Numbered from the stretch's first letter, positions 13,929 through 23,193 are shown. The stretch is 49,007 nt of DNA from Phycisphaeraceae bacterium (GCA_019636625.1 JAHBXE010000023.1:1-49007); one strand, 5' to 3'. Notes: generated by a model from the letters alone, not told the origin. Numbers and translations are program-made.

Positions 13929-16838
13929 ATGCCCACACCGCGGCGTTCAAAGGGTTCGAAGTCCAAAGCCAAGCCGCGGGCGTCTCGGTCCGGGGGGAAA
14001 GCGGCCCCGCGCCGGAAGCCGCGCATGACCGGCCCAGGTGCGGAAGAGCAGCGACTGCAACAGGACGGCACCCGGGAGTCGAACTGGAAGCGGTGGGGGC
14101 CCTACCTCGCGGAGCGGCAGTGGGCGACGGTTCGGGAGGACTATTCCGCCGATGGCAACTGCTGGGACTACTTCCCGCATGACCACGCCCGCAGCCGCGC
14201 GTACCGCTGGGGCGAGGACGGCTTGCTCGGCTTCTGCGACCGGCAGTGCCGGTTGTGCTTTGGGCTGGCGCTCTGGAATGGCAAGGACCCGATCCTGAAG
14301 GAGAGGCTCTTCGGGCTCACCGGTCCGGAGGGCAACCACGGCGAGGATTGCAAGGAGTGCTACTACTACCTCGATTCATCGCCGACGCACTCGTACATGA
14401 AGGCGCTGTACAAGTACACGCAGCGCGAGTTTCCGTACGCGAGGCTGACGGATGAGAACCGCAACCGCGACAAGACGCAGCCCGAGTTCGAGCTGGTTGA
14501 TGCGGGGGTGTTCGACGACAACCGGTACTTCGACGTCAGCGCCGAGTACGCCAAGGCCTCGCCCGAGGACATTCTCATCCGCCTCACCATCGAGAACTGC
14601 GCGGACGAGGCGGCGGACCTGCACGTGCTCCCGACGTTCTGGTTTCGCAACACGTGGTCGTGGGGCAAGGTGCACGATTCATGCTCGGAGCGGCCGCGCC
14701 TGACGGCGGAGAGCCCCGGCGTGATTTCCGCGGCGCACGAGACGCTCGGGCGCTACCGGATCCACATCGAGCCCGGCCCGGGCGAGTCCTGGCCCGAGTT
14801 GCTCTTCACCGAGAACAACACCAACACCCAGCGCTTGTACGGCGTTGCGAACGATCCGCCGTACGTGAAGGACGCGTTCCACGACTATGTGATTCACGGG
14901 CGGACCGAGGCCGTCAATCCGAGGCGTACGGGCACCAAGGCCGCGGCGTACTACAGGCTCCACGTGCCCGCTCGCGGGACGATCACGCTCCGGCTCCGCT
15001 TGACCTCGGAGTCGGTCTTGGGTGGCCTGCCGCTCCGCGGCGGGCCTCTGGGTCGAAACGGGAAAGCAAGCCGCCCGCCGCGGAGCGGCGGGCCACCCGG
15101 GCTTGCCTTCGGCTCGTCGTTCGATCAGGTGTTTGCCGAGCGCATGGCCGAGACGGATGCGTTCTATGAGTCCCGCCAGCCTTCGCACCTTTCCGTGGAA
15201 GAGCGGAACGTTTCCAGGCAGGCCGCGGCGGGACTTCTCTGGACGAAGCAGTTCTACTACTACATCGTGGAGGAGTGGCTCAAGGGCGATCCGGCGCAGG
15301 TCCCGCCGCCCGCGTCGCGGCTCTCCGGGCGGAACGCGGATTGGCCGTACACCTTCTGCCGCGATGTCATCTCGATGCCGGACAAGTGGGAGTACCCGTG
15401 GTTCGCGGCGTGGGACCTGGCGTTCCACGTGGTGGCGCTGGCGAAGATCGATCCGCACTTTGCGAAGGAGCAGTTGATCCTGTTCTTGCGCGAGTGGTAC
15501 ATGCACCCGAGCGGGCAGATCCCGGCGTACGAGTTCGCGTTCGGCGATGTGAACCCGCCGGTGCACGCGTGGGCGTGCTGGCGGGTGTACAAGATGACCG
15601 GCCCCAAGGGGGGGCGCGACCGGGTGTTCCTCGCCCGCGTGTTTCAGAAGCTGCTGATCAACTTCACGTGGTGGGTGAACCGGAAGGATCCGGATGGCAA
15701 GCACCTCTTCGCCGGCGGCTTTCTCGGGCTGGACAACATCGGCGTGTTCGACCGCTCGCGTCCGCTGCCGACGGGAGGCCACCTTGAGCAGGCGGATGGC
15801 ACGGCCTGGATGGCGTTCTACTGCGGCACGATGCTCTCGATGGCGCTGGAGCTCGCGAGCGAGGACCCGGCGTACGAGGATGTCGCGTCGAAGTTCTTCG
15901 AGCACTTCGTCGCGATCGTGGACGCGATGAACTCCCTCGGCGGTTCGGGCTTGTGGGACGATCAGGACGGTTTCTACTACGACCAGCTCCTGGCGCATGG
16001 TCACGCGACCAAGCTCAAGATTCGCTCGATGGTCGGGATCATCCCGCTCTTTGCCGTCGAGGTGCTCGAGTCGGGTCAGCTCAAGAAGCTCCCCGGGTTC
16101 ACGAAGCGCCTCAACTGGTTCCTTGAGAACCGGAAGGACCTCGCCCGGCACATTTCCTACATGTGCGAAGAGGAGCAACCCGGACACTCCCACGAGCACC
16201 GTCTGCTCGCGATCCCGACGCGCGAGCGGCTCCAGCGGACGCTGCGTTACGTCCTCGATGAGTCGGAGTTCCTCTCGCCGTACGGTGTGCGGTCCCTTTC
16301 GCGAATTCACCTCGACCGACCCTATGTGTTCCGGGCCAACTCGGATGAATACCGCGTGCGCTACACGCCCGGCGAGTCCGACACGTCGCTCTTTGGCGGG
16401 AACTCCAACTGGCGCGGGCCGGTCTGGTTCCCGGTGAACTTCCTCTTGATCGAGGCCCTCGAGCGATACCACCACTTCTACGGCGATTCCCTCAAGGTCG
16501 AGTGCCCCGTGGGTTCGGGCACGATGCTCAACCTCGCGCAGGCCGCGGCGGAACTCCGCCGTCGATTGGCCGCCCTGTTCCTGCCCGACGGCGCGGGCCG
16601 ACGCCCGTGCCACGGTGATGATCCGCGCTACGCGTCCGACCCGGCATGGAAGGAACTGCTCCTCTTTCACGAGTACTTCCACGGTGAGAGCGGGCGGGGC
16701 CTCGGGGCCAGCCACCAGACCGGCTGGACGGCGCTGGCGATTCCGATTCTCTACGACCGAAGGCTGGAACGGGCCACGACCGCGCCCATGGTTCGCACCC
16801 GGACCAAACCCCGGCGTACTTCCCGCGTCGTGTTGTAG
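13929..16838 (+). CDS. GH63-type (MGH1-like) glucosidase
   Basis: 969 residues, no signal peptide; a basic low-complexity N-terminus (about 1-32) precedes the domain. Blocks such as RESNWKRWGPYLAERQWATV, YRWGEDGLLGFCDRQCRLC, LPTFWFRNTWSWG, FPVNFLLIEALERYHHFYG and GWTALAI match the large bacterial proteins annotated glucosidase or MGH1-like, an (alpha/alpha)6-barrel of glycoside hydrolase family 63. They act on alpha-glucosides; the natural substrate is unknown. Near residues 364-394 an in-frame insert is encoded by two inverted copies of a 26-bp repeat (15020-15045 and 15073-15098), giving an odd Gly/Pro/Arg-rich loop absent from the family as I know it. ATG 13929 is used; ATG 14025, closer to the domain, is an alternative. 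A far longer upstream open frame is antisense to the persulfide dioxygenase gene and was discarded. Confidence 0.9.
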   Translation: MPTPRRSKGSKSKAKPRASRSGGKAAPRRKPRMTGPGAEEQRLQQDGTRESNWKRWGPYLAERQWATVREDYSADGNCWDYFPHDHARSRAYRWGEDGLLGFCDRQCRLCFGLALWNGKDPILKERLFGLTGPEGNHGEDCKECYYYLDSSPTHSYMKALYKYTQREFPYARLTDENRNRDKTQPEFELVDAGVFDDNRYFDVSAEYAKASPEDILIRLTIENCADEAADLHVLPTFWFRNTWSWGKVHDSCSERPRLTAESPGVISAAHETLGRYRIHIEPGPGESWPELLFTENNTNTQRLYGVANDPPYVKDAFHDYVIHGRTEAVNPRRTGTKAAAYYRLHVPARGTITLRLRLTSESVLGGLPLRGGPLGRNGKASRPPRSGGPPGLAFGSSFDQVFAERMAETDAFYESRQPSHLSVEERNVSRQAAAGLLWTKQFYYYIVEEWLKGDPAQVPPPASRLSGRNADWPYTFCRDVISMPDKWEYPWFAAWDLAFHVVALAKIDPHFAKEQLILFLREWYMHPSGQIPAYEFAFGDVNPPVHAWACWRVYKMTGPKGGRDRVFLARVFQKLLINFTWWVNRKDPDGKHLFAGGFLGLDNIGVFDRSRPLPTGGHLEQADGTAWMAFYCGTMLSMALELASEDPAYEDVASKFFEHFVAIVDAMNSLGGSGLWDDQDGFYYDQLLAHGHATKLKIRSMVGIIPLFAVEVLESGQLKKLPGFTKRLNWFLENRKDLARHISYMCEEEQPGHSHEHRLLAIPTRERLQRTLRYVLDESEFLSPYGVRSLSRIHLDRPYVFRANSDEYRVRYTPGESDTSLFGGNSNWRGPVWFPVNFLLIEALERYHHFYGDSLKVECPVGSGTMLNLAQAAAELRRRLAALFLPDGAGRRPCHGDDPRYASDPAWKELLLFHEYFHGESGRGLGASHQTGWTALAIPILYDRRLERATTAPMVRTRTKPRRTSRVVL
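15020..15098. repeat. Inverted pair of a 26-bp dispersed repeat inside the glucosidase gene
   Basis: 15020-15045 and 15073-15098 are inverted copies with one mismatch, separated by 27 bp. The reverse complement of the left arm occurs exactly at 40414-40439. The unit contains CCGCCGCGGAGCGGC. The insertion keeps the reading frame. Confidence 0.88.
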
Positions 16839-16914
16839 GGTGTTGACAGTTCGTTTCGGCTGGCGCCGGCACTCTCGAGGTTTCCGACAATGCAGCCGCC
16901 CCTTCCAGGCCGGG

Positions 16915-16943
16915 TTGTGGTCCGCCTCGCGATGCCGTAGCAT
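16915..16943 (+). promoter_or_regulatory. Promoter of the lptD-like gene
   Basis: TTGTGG (16915-16920), a 17-bp spacer and TAGCAT (16938-16943), ending 9 nt before the ATG. This is the best -35/-10 pair with standard spacing in the window. The expected leader is only a few nucleotides. Confidence 0.55.
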
Positions 16944-16952
16944 CTGCCCCCG

Positions 16953-19900
16953 ATGCACGGAAGCGCCCGCACCATCCATGCCCTGCTCGCCGGACTCTGC
17001 ATGGCGATCCCTTGCGCGGCGCAGACGGCCCGTCCCGCGCTCGAACCCCTTGACCTGCTCGGTGATTCATTCGCCGGCATCCGGCTGGCGCCGACGGTGG
17101 TGGACGGTCCCGTCACCCTGCGCGCCACGCGCGCTTGGCGGTGGACTTCTCCGGGGACGCCGCTGGCCGGCGGAACTTCCAGTGTCGAGACGCAGCGTGT
17201 GCTTCTTTCTGGCGATGTTTCGATCCGGCTCGGGTCGTACGAGTGGTCCGCGGCGAGGGCCGCGGTGTGGATCGCCCCGCTGGAATCGTCCGATCCTGAT
17301 GCCGCGCCCGGCGTGTTCCAGGTCTTTCTCTACCTTGATCGCGTCTTCACTCCGCAGGAGGATCCTTCCGTCGGCGTCGCGGCCGATCGTCTGCCCGTGC
17401 AGGGGGTGGTTCGGACCACGGCGATCACTCTTTCGGCGGATGCAAACCGTGCCGAGGCTCCTTCGTCCGAGGCGGATGTTGCGTTCGTGCGCGAGGGTGA
17501 GCGGGCGCTGGCCGTTCGGCTCCGCCAGCGGCTGCAGGGGAGGACGCCGGACGAGGCGATCCCGGATGATCTGGTGCGCCAGGGCAAGCCCGTCCCGCCG
17601 CTGGTCCCCGGCCTCGAACGTTCGTTCACGCCTGATCCGGCGCTGGACCCGCGGCGAGTCCCCGATCTCGAGCGTCGGCTCGGTCCCGCGATGCGCGATG
17701 AGCCGATCTTCGCGCGCACCGGCGTGATCTCCTGGTCCTGCCGCGGCGATGTCACCACCGCGATCAACGATGCCGAGACCGCGGTGACCATGACCGGTGG
17801 TGTCACGCTGCACTACTGGGAGCGTCAGCGGGACCAGACGCTGGAACTGACTGCGCAGCGGGCCGTCCTGTTCCTCGAACCGGGTATCGTCGAGGGCGCG
17901 ACGGAGTTTGACGCTTCGAAAGTCCGCGGCGTCTACCTCGAGGGCGACGTCGTCGCCACGGTCGTGACCAGCGCGGGGCGGTACACCATCCGCTCCCCCC
18001 GCGTGTATTACTCGATCCGCGACGATCGCGCCCTGCTGCTCGATGCCGTCTTCTGGACGTACGACGAGAAGCGGGGGCTTCCGCTCTATATTCGCGCCAA
18101 GTCCATCAGCCAGGAGTCCGCCAACACGTTCAAGGCCTCGGGCGCTACGCTCACCAACACGGCCTTCTTCGAGCCGGACTTCTCGATCGGCACCAGTTCC
18201 GTCACGCTCACCCGCCGGCGCGACGATGGCGGAGATTCCCGCATCTTCGTCGATGCCCGGAACATCACGCTGAATGCCGCGGGGATCCCGTTCTTCTACT
18301 GGCCGATCCTGCGGGGTGATCCCGAGGCTATTCCGATACGGAACATTGCGGTGGATTCCTCCTCGGGTTCCGGCACTGCGCTTCGGACGACGTGGAACCT
18401 CTGGTCGCTCCTGGGCATCCGTCCGGAGGGCGACAGCGACGCCGACCTGCTGGTGGATTGGCACTTCGGGCGGGGCGTCGGGCTGGGCACGCGGATGAAC
18501 TGGAACCGCCCCATGGCGGCGGGCGGACTCTTCGTGTACACGCTGCCCGAGGACACGGGGCGCGACCTGCTGAGCACGGGCGTGAAGAAGGACTTCGACG
18601 GTGAGTGGCGCGGCTTGGTCGCCGGCGAACACCGGGCGAAGATTTCCGAGGAGTGGACCTTCGCCGCCGAGGGCGTGTACATCTCGGACGACACCTTCAT
18701 CGACGGGTTCTTCGACAACCTCGCCTCGAGCCGGCGGGAGTTCATCAGTTCCGTGGACCTGCGCCGGATCCGGGACAACACCGCGCTCTGGGCCGCCACC
18801 CGGGGGACGTTCAACGACTTCCTCTCAAACCAGTACCTGAAGCAGACGCCGGGGTACACGGTCGAGAAGACGCCGGAGGTCGGGTATGCGCGGGTGGCGG
18901 ATGATGTGATCGACGAGGCGCCGGGGCTGCTCACGTACACGTCGGAGTACCGCCTGTCGCGCCTGCGGCTGCGTTTCGACCGTTCCATCGCGCGCGACAT
19001 CGGGTTCACCAGCCCCGTCGTCTCGCAGAAGGCGTTCGGCATCAACCCGAACCAGTCCATCGCCGACCGGCTGAAGCTCGAGGGCTACACGGATGAGCCC
19101 GTCACACGCTTCGACACGCGGCACGAACTGGGCCTGAACCTCGACGCGGGGCCGGTGAACATCCAGCCGTTCGTGGTCGGCCGCCTGACGATTTACGACG
19201 ACGAGTTCGGCGGGTACACGGGCGGCGGCGGCGGGGGCAATGATGATGCGACGCGGCTGTGGACCGCGCAGGGCGTTACGTTCGCCACTGAACTCCAGCG
19301 CATTGACAACAGCGTGGAGTCGCGACTCTTTGACCTTCATCGCGTTCGCCACATCGTGCAGCCGAGCGTCACGGTCTGGCACGCTTCGACCAACGTCGAT
19401 CGCATCGATCTGCCCGTGTACGACGATGATGTCGAGTCCCTGGCGGAAGGCGCCGCCACGCGCTTTGCCCTCAATCAAACCTGGCAGACGCAGCGCGGCG
19501 GGCCGGGCCGCTGGCGCTCGGTGGATGTGTTCAAGCTCAACGCGGGGATCACATCCTCGTCGAGCGACGTCGACCGCGAGTCGCCCATTGGCCGGTACAT
19601 CGACTTCCGTCCCGAGTTGTCGAACCTGGGGAACTATGGCGATGTTTCCGGCGCGTGGCAGGTGTCCGAGGTGCTCGCCATCGGCGGCGTGACGGTGTAC
19701 GACTTCGACGAGAGCCACCTGCAGAAGTCCGCCCTCGGCGCCACGCTCCAGCATGCGCCGGACTTCAGCACGTACATCGACCTGCGCACCATCAACTCCC
19801 AGGACCAGACGTTCCTTGTCCTCGGTGCTTCGTACGAACTGACGACCAAGTACACGCTCGACCTCGCCGGCGCGTACGACACGAAACTCGGCGAGTTCCA

Positions 19901-20069
19901 GACCATTTCGGGCCAACTGACGCGGCGCTTCCCCAGCGTGACCCTGGGCCTGTCCACGGCGTACAACAACATCACGAGTGAGACCAGCGTGGGGGTCATC
20001 ATCCGGCCTGTCGGCGCCTCGCGACCGGGCTTGCGGCTCCAGAACCTGGCGCAGCCCTCGGGCGGGTGA
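16953..20069 (+). CDS. lptD: LptD-like outer-membrane LPS assembly protein
   Basis: 1038 residues with a Sec signal peptide (about 1-23, ending IPCAAQT). The periplasmic half contains OstA/LptA-like jellyroll sequence (VTMTGGVTLHYWERQRDQTL, AVLFLEP, VYLEGDVVATVVTSAGRYTI). The transition IPFFYWPILRGD recalls the family motif before the barrel. The remainder alternates short beta strands and turns, such as YRLSRLRLRFDRS and GVTVYDFDE, as expected for a 20-plus-strand barrel. LptD receives LPS from the periplasmic bridge and inserts it in the outer leaflet. It is larger than Proteobacterial LptD (about 780), as is common for distant homologues. Together with kdsB it indicates an LPS-bearing outer membrane. 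LptE was not seen. Stop codons of this gene and cinA are 3 nt apart, converging. Confidence 0.82.
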   Translation: MHGSARTIHALLAGLCMAIPCAAQTARPALEPLDLLGDSFAGIRLAPTVVDGPVTLRATRAWRWTSPGTPLAGGTSSVETQRVLLSGDVSIRLGSYEWSAARAAVWIAPLESSDPDAAPGVFQVFLYLDRVFTPQEDPSVGVAADRLPVQGVVRTTAITLSADANRAEAPSSEADVAFVREGERALAVRLRQRLQGRTPDEAIPDDLVRQGKPVPPLVPGLERSFTPDPALDPRRVPDLERRLGPAMRDEPIFARTGVISWSCRGDVTTAINDAETAVTMTGGVTLHYWERQRDQTLELTAQRAVLFLEPGIVEGATEFDASKVRGVYLEGDVVATVVTSAGRYTIRSPRVYYSIRDDRALLLDAVFWTYDEKRGLPLYIRAKSISQESANTFKASGATLTNTAFFEPDFSIGTSSVTLTRRRDDGGDSRIFVDARNITLNAAGIPFFYWPILRGDPEAIPIRNIAVDSSSGSGTALRTTWNLWSLLGIRPEGDSDADLLVDWHFGRGVGLGTRMNWNRPMAAGGLFVYTLPEDTGRDLLSTGVKKDFDGEWRGLVAGEHRAKISEEWTFAAEGVYISDDTFIDGFFDNLASSRREFISSVDLRRIRDNTALWAATRGTFNDFLSNQYLKQTPGYTVEKTPEVGYARVADDVIDEAPGLLTYTSEYRLSRLRLRFDRSIARDIGFTSPVVSQKAFGINPNQSIADRLKLEGYTDEPVTRFDTRHELGLNLDAGPVNIQPFVVGRLTIYDDEFGGYTGGGGGGNDDATRLWTAQGVTFATELQRIDNSVESRLFDLHRVRHIVQPSVTVWHASTNVDRIDLPVYDDDVESLAEGAATRFALNQTWQTQRGGPGRWRSVDVFKLNAGITSSSSDVDRESPIGRYIDFRPELSNLGNYGDVSGAWQVSEVLAIGGVTVYDFDESHLQKSALGATLQHAPDFSTYIDLRTINSQDQTFLVLGASYELTTKYTLDLAGAYDTKLGEFQTISGQLTRRFPSVTLGLSTAYNNITSETSVGVIIRPVGASRPGLRLQNLAQPSGG

Positions 20070-20072
20070 TCG

Positions 20073-21353
20073 TTACTCGACCTGCCGTCCCAGTTTCACG
20101 CCGCGCTCACCGATGAGCGCGAGCCGTAGCATCGCCAGGGCCGAACGAGCCGACCAGTCGCGCACGTTCGCCCGCTCGCCGACGAACAGGAACTTCCGAG
20201 CCTCGTCGCCACCCGGCCCCGACCGCGCGATCCATACGGTGCCCACTGGCTTGGCCTCACTGCCTCCGCCCGGCCCGGCGATGCCTGTAATCGCGAGGGC
20301 GTGTGCCGCGCCGCTGCGCTCGCGCCCGCCCCGTGCCATCGCCTCCGCCACCTCGCGGCTCACGGCCCCCGCCCGCGTGATCAGTTCAGCCGGTACGCCG
20401 ATCTCGAAGGTCTTCATCGTGTTCGTGTAGGTCACCCACCCGCCGACGTAGACATCCGACGATCCCGGCACATCCGTCAGCATCGTCCCGAGAAGCCCGC
20501 CCGTGCACGACTCCACGGTCGAGAGCGCTTCTCCCCGCCGCCGCAGCAGGTCGAGCACGACACTGGCCATCGTGTCCCCATCCGCCCCGAACACATACGG
20601 CCCGAGGCGTGTCCGCACTTCCGTTTCGATCTTCCCGATTTCCGACGCGCCGTCGCCCGCTCCCTCGTACCGGATGCGGCACGACACCACGCCCTGCGAC
20701 GCGGTGGTGCCCACGGTCGGGTTCCGGTCCCGGTCCATCAGCGGGCCCAGCCGCGTGGCGATCTCCGATTCGCCGAGGCCAAACGTGTGCAATGCGCGAG
20801 TCATCACGTGCCGCCCGGCCTCCAGCTTCAACCGCGGCACTACTTCCGCCTCGAACATCGGTTTCATTTCCCGCGGCGGCCCGGGCAGGCAGACGACGTC
20901 CACATCCCCCTTGGCCACGCGCACCACGCCGTACAACCCCGGTGCGGTGCCGTTGGGATTGGCCAGGCACACCCCCCGGCGCGGCCGTTGGGCCTGCACC
21001 CGGTTGATTTCCCGCATCGGCGTGCCGCGAGCCCGGAAGTAGGCCTCGATCTGGGCCACCGCCGCCGCATCTTCCACCAGTTGATCGCCCATAGCGTCGG
21101 CCAGTCCCGCCCGGGTCAGGTCGTCCGCCGTCGGCCCCAGGCCCCCCGTGACAACGACGAGGTCCGCTCGCTCCGCCAGCCGACGGATCGCCGCGGCGAT
21201 GGCGGCGCGATCGTCCGGCACGGTCGCGTGTTCGACGGGCACGACGCCATGGGCGAGCAGCCGGTCCGACACCCACTTCGAGTTCGTGTCGAGCGTCTGC
21301 CCCAGCGTCAGTTCATCCCCGATCGAAAGCACGGCGCCCGTTCGATGGCTCAT
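20073..21353 (-). CDS. cinA: CinA family protein (competence/damage-inducible, NMN deamidase type)
   Basis: 426 residues. The N-terminal MoaB/MogA-like domain has VLSIGDELTLGQTLDTNSKW and VVTGGLGPTADDLTR. A C-terminal CinA/PncC domain has STVESCTGGLLGTMLTDVPG and ALAITGIAGPGGGSEAKPVG. Full-length CinA proteins act in pyridine nucleotide salvage (NMN deamidase and ADP-ribose pyrophosphatase activities) and in some species in transformation. The ATG at 21353 gives the family start MSHRTGAVLSIGDELT; a longer frame reaching 21428 overlaps sixA and adds unconserved residues. TACCCT lies 5 nt upstream of the ATG, consistent with a leaderless message. Divergent from sixA with 51 bp between starts. 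Confidence 0.93.
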   Translation of the reverse strand: MSHRTGAVLSIGDELTLGQTLDTNSKWVSDRLLAHGVVPVEHATVPDDRAAIAAAIRRLAERADLVVVTGGLGPTADDLTRAGLADAMGDQLVEDAAAVAQIEAYFRARGTPMREINRVQAQRPRRGVCLANPNGTAPGLYGVVRVAKGDVDVVCLPGPPREMKPMFEAEVVPRLKLEAGRHVMTRALHTFGLGESEIATRLGPLMDRDRNPTVGTTASQGVVSCRIRYEGAGDGASEIGKIETEVRTRLGPYVFGADGDTMASVVLDLLRRRGEALSTVESCTGGLLGTMLTDVPGSSDVYVGGWVTYTNTMKTFEIGVPAELITRAGAVSREVAEAMARGGRERSGAAHALAITGIAGPGGGSEAKPVGTVWIARSGPGGDEARKFLFVGERANVRDWSARSALAMLRLALIGERGVKLGRQVE

Positions 21354-21358
21354 GCCGG

Positions 21359-21364
21359 AGGGTA
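21359..21364 (-). promoter_or_regulatory. -10 element of cinA
   Basis: TACCCT on the minus strand, 5 nt before the cinA ATG; predicts a leaderless transcript. A plus-strand TACGCT (21372-21377) in the same short interval can serve sixA. Confidence 0.45.
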
Positions 21365-21404
21365 GGGTTGATACGCTGTCTGCCACGCCCGAAGGAGAGA
21401 ACCC

Positions 21405-21884
21405 ATGCGACTCTGGATCGTCCGCCACGGCAAAGCGATGCAGGCCTCACCCACGGGGTCGGACTTCGATCGGCCGCTCATGCCCCGCGGCGAATCGCAG
21501 GCCCGCTGGTTGGGTGAGCACATCGCCGGCAAAAAGAAGCGGCCGGACCTGATCCTGACGAGCGGACTTGCCCGCGCCATCGCCACGGCGAGGCTCATCC
21601 AGGAATACATCAACTGCGACCTTGAAGTCGTTCGCGAACTCGAAACCGGGCGGAGCGTCTCCGATGCCCTCGGGCTCATCGCCAAGCACCAGGCCCGCGG
21701 GCGACTCATGCTCGTTGGTCACAACCCGACGCTCGGCGAACTGGTCTGGACGCTCCAGCACGGCCTGCCGCCGCGCGAGGCTGAGCTCCGCACCGGACAG
21801 GCGTACGTGTTCGAGTTCGACGGGGAGGTCGCGCCGGGCAAGGGGCGGGTCCACAAGGTGCTGCGGATGGACGATGCGGATTGA
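21405..21884 (+). CDS. sixA: SixA-type phosphohistidine phosphatase
   Basis: 159 residues, a single histidine-phosphatase domain. It has the catalytic RHG at residues 7-9 (MRLWIVRHGKA), the second Arg in TSGLARAIATARL, the acid region ELETGRSV and the second His in LVGHNPTLGEL. SixA enzymes dephosphorylate phosphohistidine on signalling or phosphotransferase proteins; the target here is unknown. The length is typical. The start has GGAGAG about 6 nt upstream, and a TACGCT element lies about 28 nt upstream, so this is a conventional leadered gene unlike its divergent neighbour cinA. It converges on the YjbQ gene with 9 nt between. Confidence 0.92.
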   Translation: MRLWIVRHGKAMQASPTGSDFDRPLMPRGESQARWLGEHIAGKKKRPDLILTSGLARAIATARLIQEYINCDLEVVRELETGRSVSDALGLIAKHQARGRLMLVGHNPTLGELVWTLQHGLPPREAELRTGQAYVFEFDGEVAPGKGRVHKVLRMDDAD

Positions 21885-21893
21885 GGCGCCGGG

Positions 21894-22301
21894 TCAGGCC
21901 GTGACGTGCACGACAACCTGCCGCCGGTGCGGCGACCGCCGATGCTCCCACAGGTAGATCCCCTGCCACGTCCCCAGCGCCAGTTTGCCATCCACGATCG
22001 GGATCGACAGCGAGACCGCCGTCAACGCCGCCTTCACGTGCGCGGGCATGTCGTCGGGTCCCTCGGAATCGTGCGTGTACATCGGATCGTTCTCGGGGAC
22101 CAAACGGTTCAGCCACGCCTCCAGGTCCCGTCTTGCCGATGGGTCCGCGTTCTCCTGGATGATCAGGCTCGCCGACGTGTGCCGGACGAAAACAGTGCAG
22201 AGCCCTTCTCGAGCGCCTGACGCGGCGACGACGGCCCGGACTTCGTCCGTGAACTCATGAAGCCCCTGGCCGGGGGCGGGGATGGTGAGGGTCCGGATCA
22301 T
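21894..22301 (-). CDS. YjbQ family protein (UPF0047)
   Basis: 135 residues, the full family length. Conserved stretches are VFVRHTSASLIIQENADPS, NDPMYTHDSEGPDDMPAHVK, SLSIPIVDGKLALGTWQGI and YLWEHR near the C-terminus. The family binds metal through conserved His residues, and some members can replace thiamine-phosphate synthase genetically (hence secondary thiamine-phosphate synthase enzyme); its main role is unclear. It starts 3 nt after the doc stop codon, so it is probably the last gene of the antitoxin-doc transcript. It seems unrelated to toxin-antitoxin function. Confidence 0.93.
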   Translation of the reverse strand: MIRTLTIPAPGQGLHEFTDEVRAVVAASGAREGLCTVFVRHTSASLIIQENADPSARRDLEAWLNRLVPENDPMYTHDSEGPDDMPAHVKAALTAVSLSIPIVDGKLALGTWQGIYLWEHRRSPHRRQVVVHVTA

Positions 22302-22304
22302 TCG

Positions 22305-22985
22305 TCACCACTCGTACCCCATTTCCTCCGCGATGCGATACAGGGCGATGAGCAGGGCCGCCTGATGGGACAGACGGCTCGCCGCTTCCTCCTGGCCCGA
22401 GGCCCGGAGCTCTCCCGCCGCCAAGAGCAGAGAGTTCGCCGCGGGAATGCTCAGTGATGCCTCCTGGGCGCTCGCACTCATCTCGGTCAGATTCCCCGAC
22501 GCAACAACGGCCTGCAAATGGTCGTGAAGTTTGACCAGATCAATGTGCGCGAAGTAGTCGCGAAGCTCCAGAGATGGACGGGGTCTTGCATGCTCCGAAA
22601 GCCAGAGAGCAAACTCGTCCTTGGACATACGACTTTCAGCGATGGCCAGAACCTGGTCCGCTGTAACCTCATCGGGTGAAGTCAAGTGCCACCCGTTCAG
22701 AAACAGGAATGTCACGCACGCGAGGAACGCGGCCCGCTTGTTGCCATCCACAAACGGGTGGTTCTTGCAGAGGTGAAATGTGTACGCCGCCGCCATTCCG
22801 AATGGCACCAAGTGCGCGAACTCGTCGCCGAACCCCTGCTGAGGCATCGCCAGGGCCGACGCCAGCAGGCCGGTGTCGCGAACGCCCGTGCTCCCGCCAT
22901 AGCGCTGAATCGCACCCTCGTGAAGCGACAGCACCTCGGCTTCTGTCAGAAACCGAGGCGGCTTCGTCAGCACCCCGATGATCAT
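22305..22985 (-). CDS. doc: Doc-type (Fic fold) toxin with long C-terminal extension
   Basis: 226 residues. The N-terminal 130 residues match death-on-curing toxins: FLTEAEVLSLHE, GGSTGVRDTGLLASALAMP, then the active-site motif HPFVDGNKR (76-84). Doc kinases transfer phosphate from ATP to elongation factor Tu and stop translation. Classical Doc is about 126 residues; here about 95 more residues (ELRDYFAHIDLVKLHDHL onward) form a predicted helical extension I do not recognise. The ATG overlaps the stop of the upstream small gene by 4 nt (ATGA), the usual antitoxin-toxin coupling. The active-site His and Asp are intact, so the toxin may be functional. The extension could bind the antitoxin or a different target. 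Confidence 0.88.
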   Translation of the reverse strand: MIIGVLTKPPRFLTEAEVLSLHEGAIQRYGGSTGVRDTGLLASALAMPQQGFGDEFAHLVPFGMAAAYTFHLCKNHPFVDGNKRAAFLACVTFLFLNGWHLTSPDEVTADQVLAIAESRMSKDEFALWLSEHARPRPSLELRDYFAHIDLVKLHDHLQAVVASGNLTEMSASAQEASLSIPAANSLLLAAGELRASGQEEAASRLSHQAALLIALYRIAEEMGYEW

Positions 22986-23188
22986 TGCGACAACTTCCGG
23001 AGCGTCTCCGGAAACTTCGAAAACGCAAACTTCGCGGCACGTACGAACTCCCTGTCGTGCCCTCGTGTCTCGACCCGGGCAAGGAAAAGGAGGTACGTCG
23101 GCACATCCATACCGAACTGCTTTGCCCTCGGCTCAAGCTGGGCCAGCACATCGTTGGGAAATGGGATGTTTGTTGTCTGTGCCACCAT
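22982..23188 (-). CDS. Antitoxin partner of the Doc toxin
   Basis: 68 residues, soluble. It begins MVAQTTNIPFPNDVLAQLEP and continues with a helical GMDVPTYLLFLARVE, resembling short ribbon-helix-helix-like antitoxins. It overlaps doc by 4 nt on the same strand. The partner role is inferred from position and size. Start choice: a TTG at 23194 is possible, but GATAAT ends 5 nt before the ATG at 23188, predicting transcription starting at that ATG (leaderless). In such systems the antitoxin usually represses its own promoter; no clear operator palindrome is visible. Confidence 0.7.
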   Translation of the reverse strand: MVAQTTNIPFPNDVLAQLEPRAKQFGMDVPTYLLFLARVETRGHDREFVRAAKFAFSKFPETLRKLSQ

Positions 23189-23193
23189 GCTCA

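Noticed and set aside
13940..13970. GGGTTCGAAGTCC resembling a tRNA T-arm
   Set aside because: No acceptor, D or anticodon stems can be drawn around it and it lies inside the glucosidase N-terminus. No tRNA or rRNA gene was found in the window.
16843..16848. Perfect TTGACA just after the glucosidase stop as -35 of the lptD-like gene
   Set aside because: No -10-like hexamer at 16-18 nt downstream; the TTGTGG/TAGCAT pair next to the ATG fits much better.
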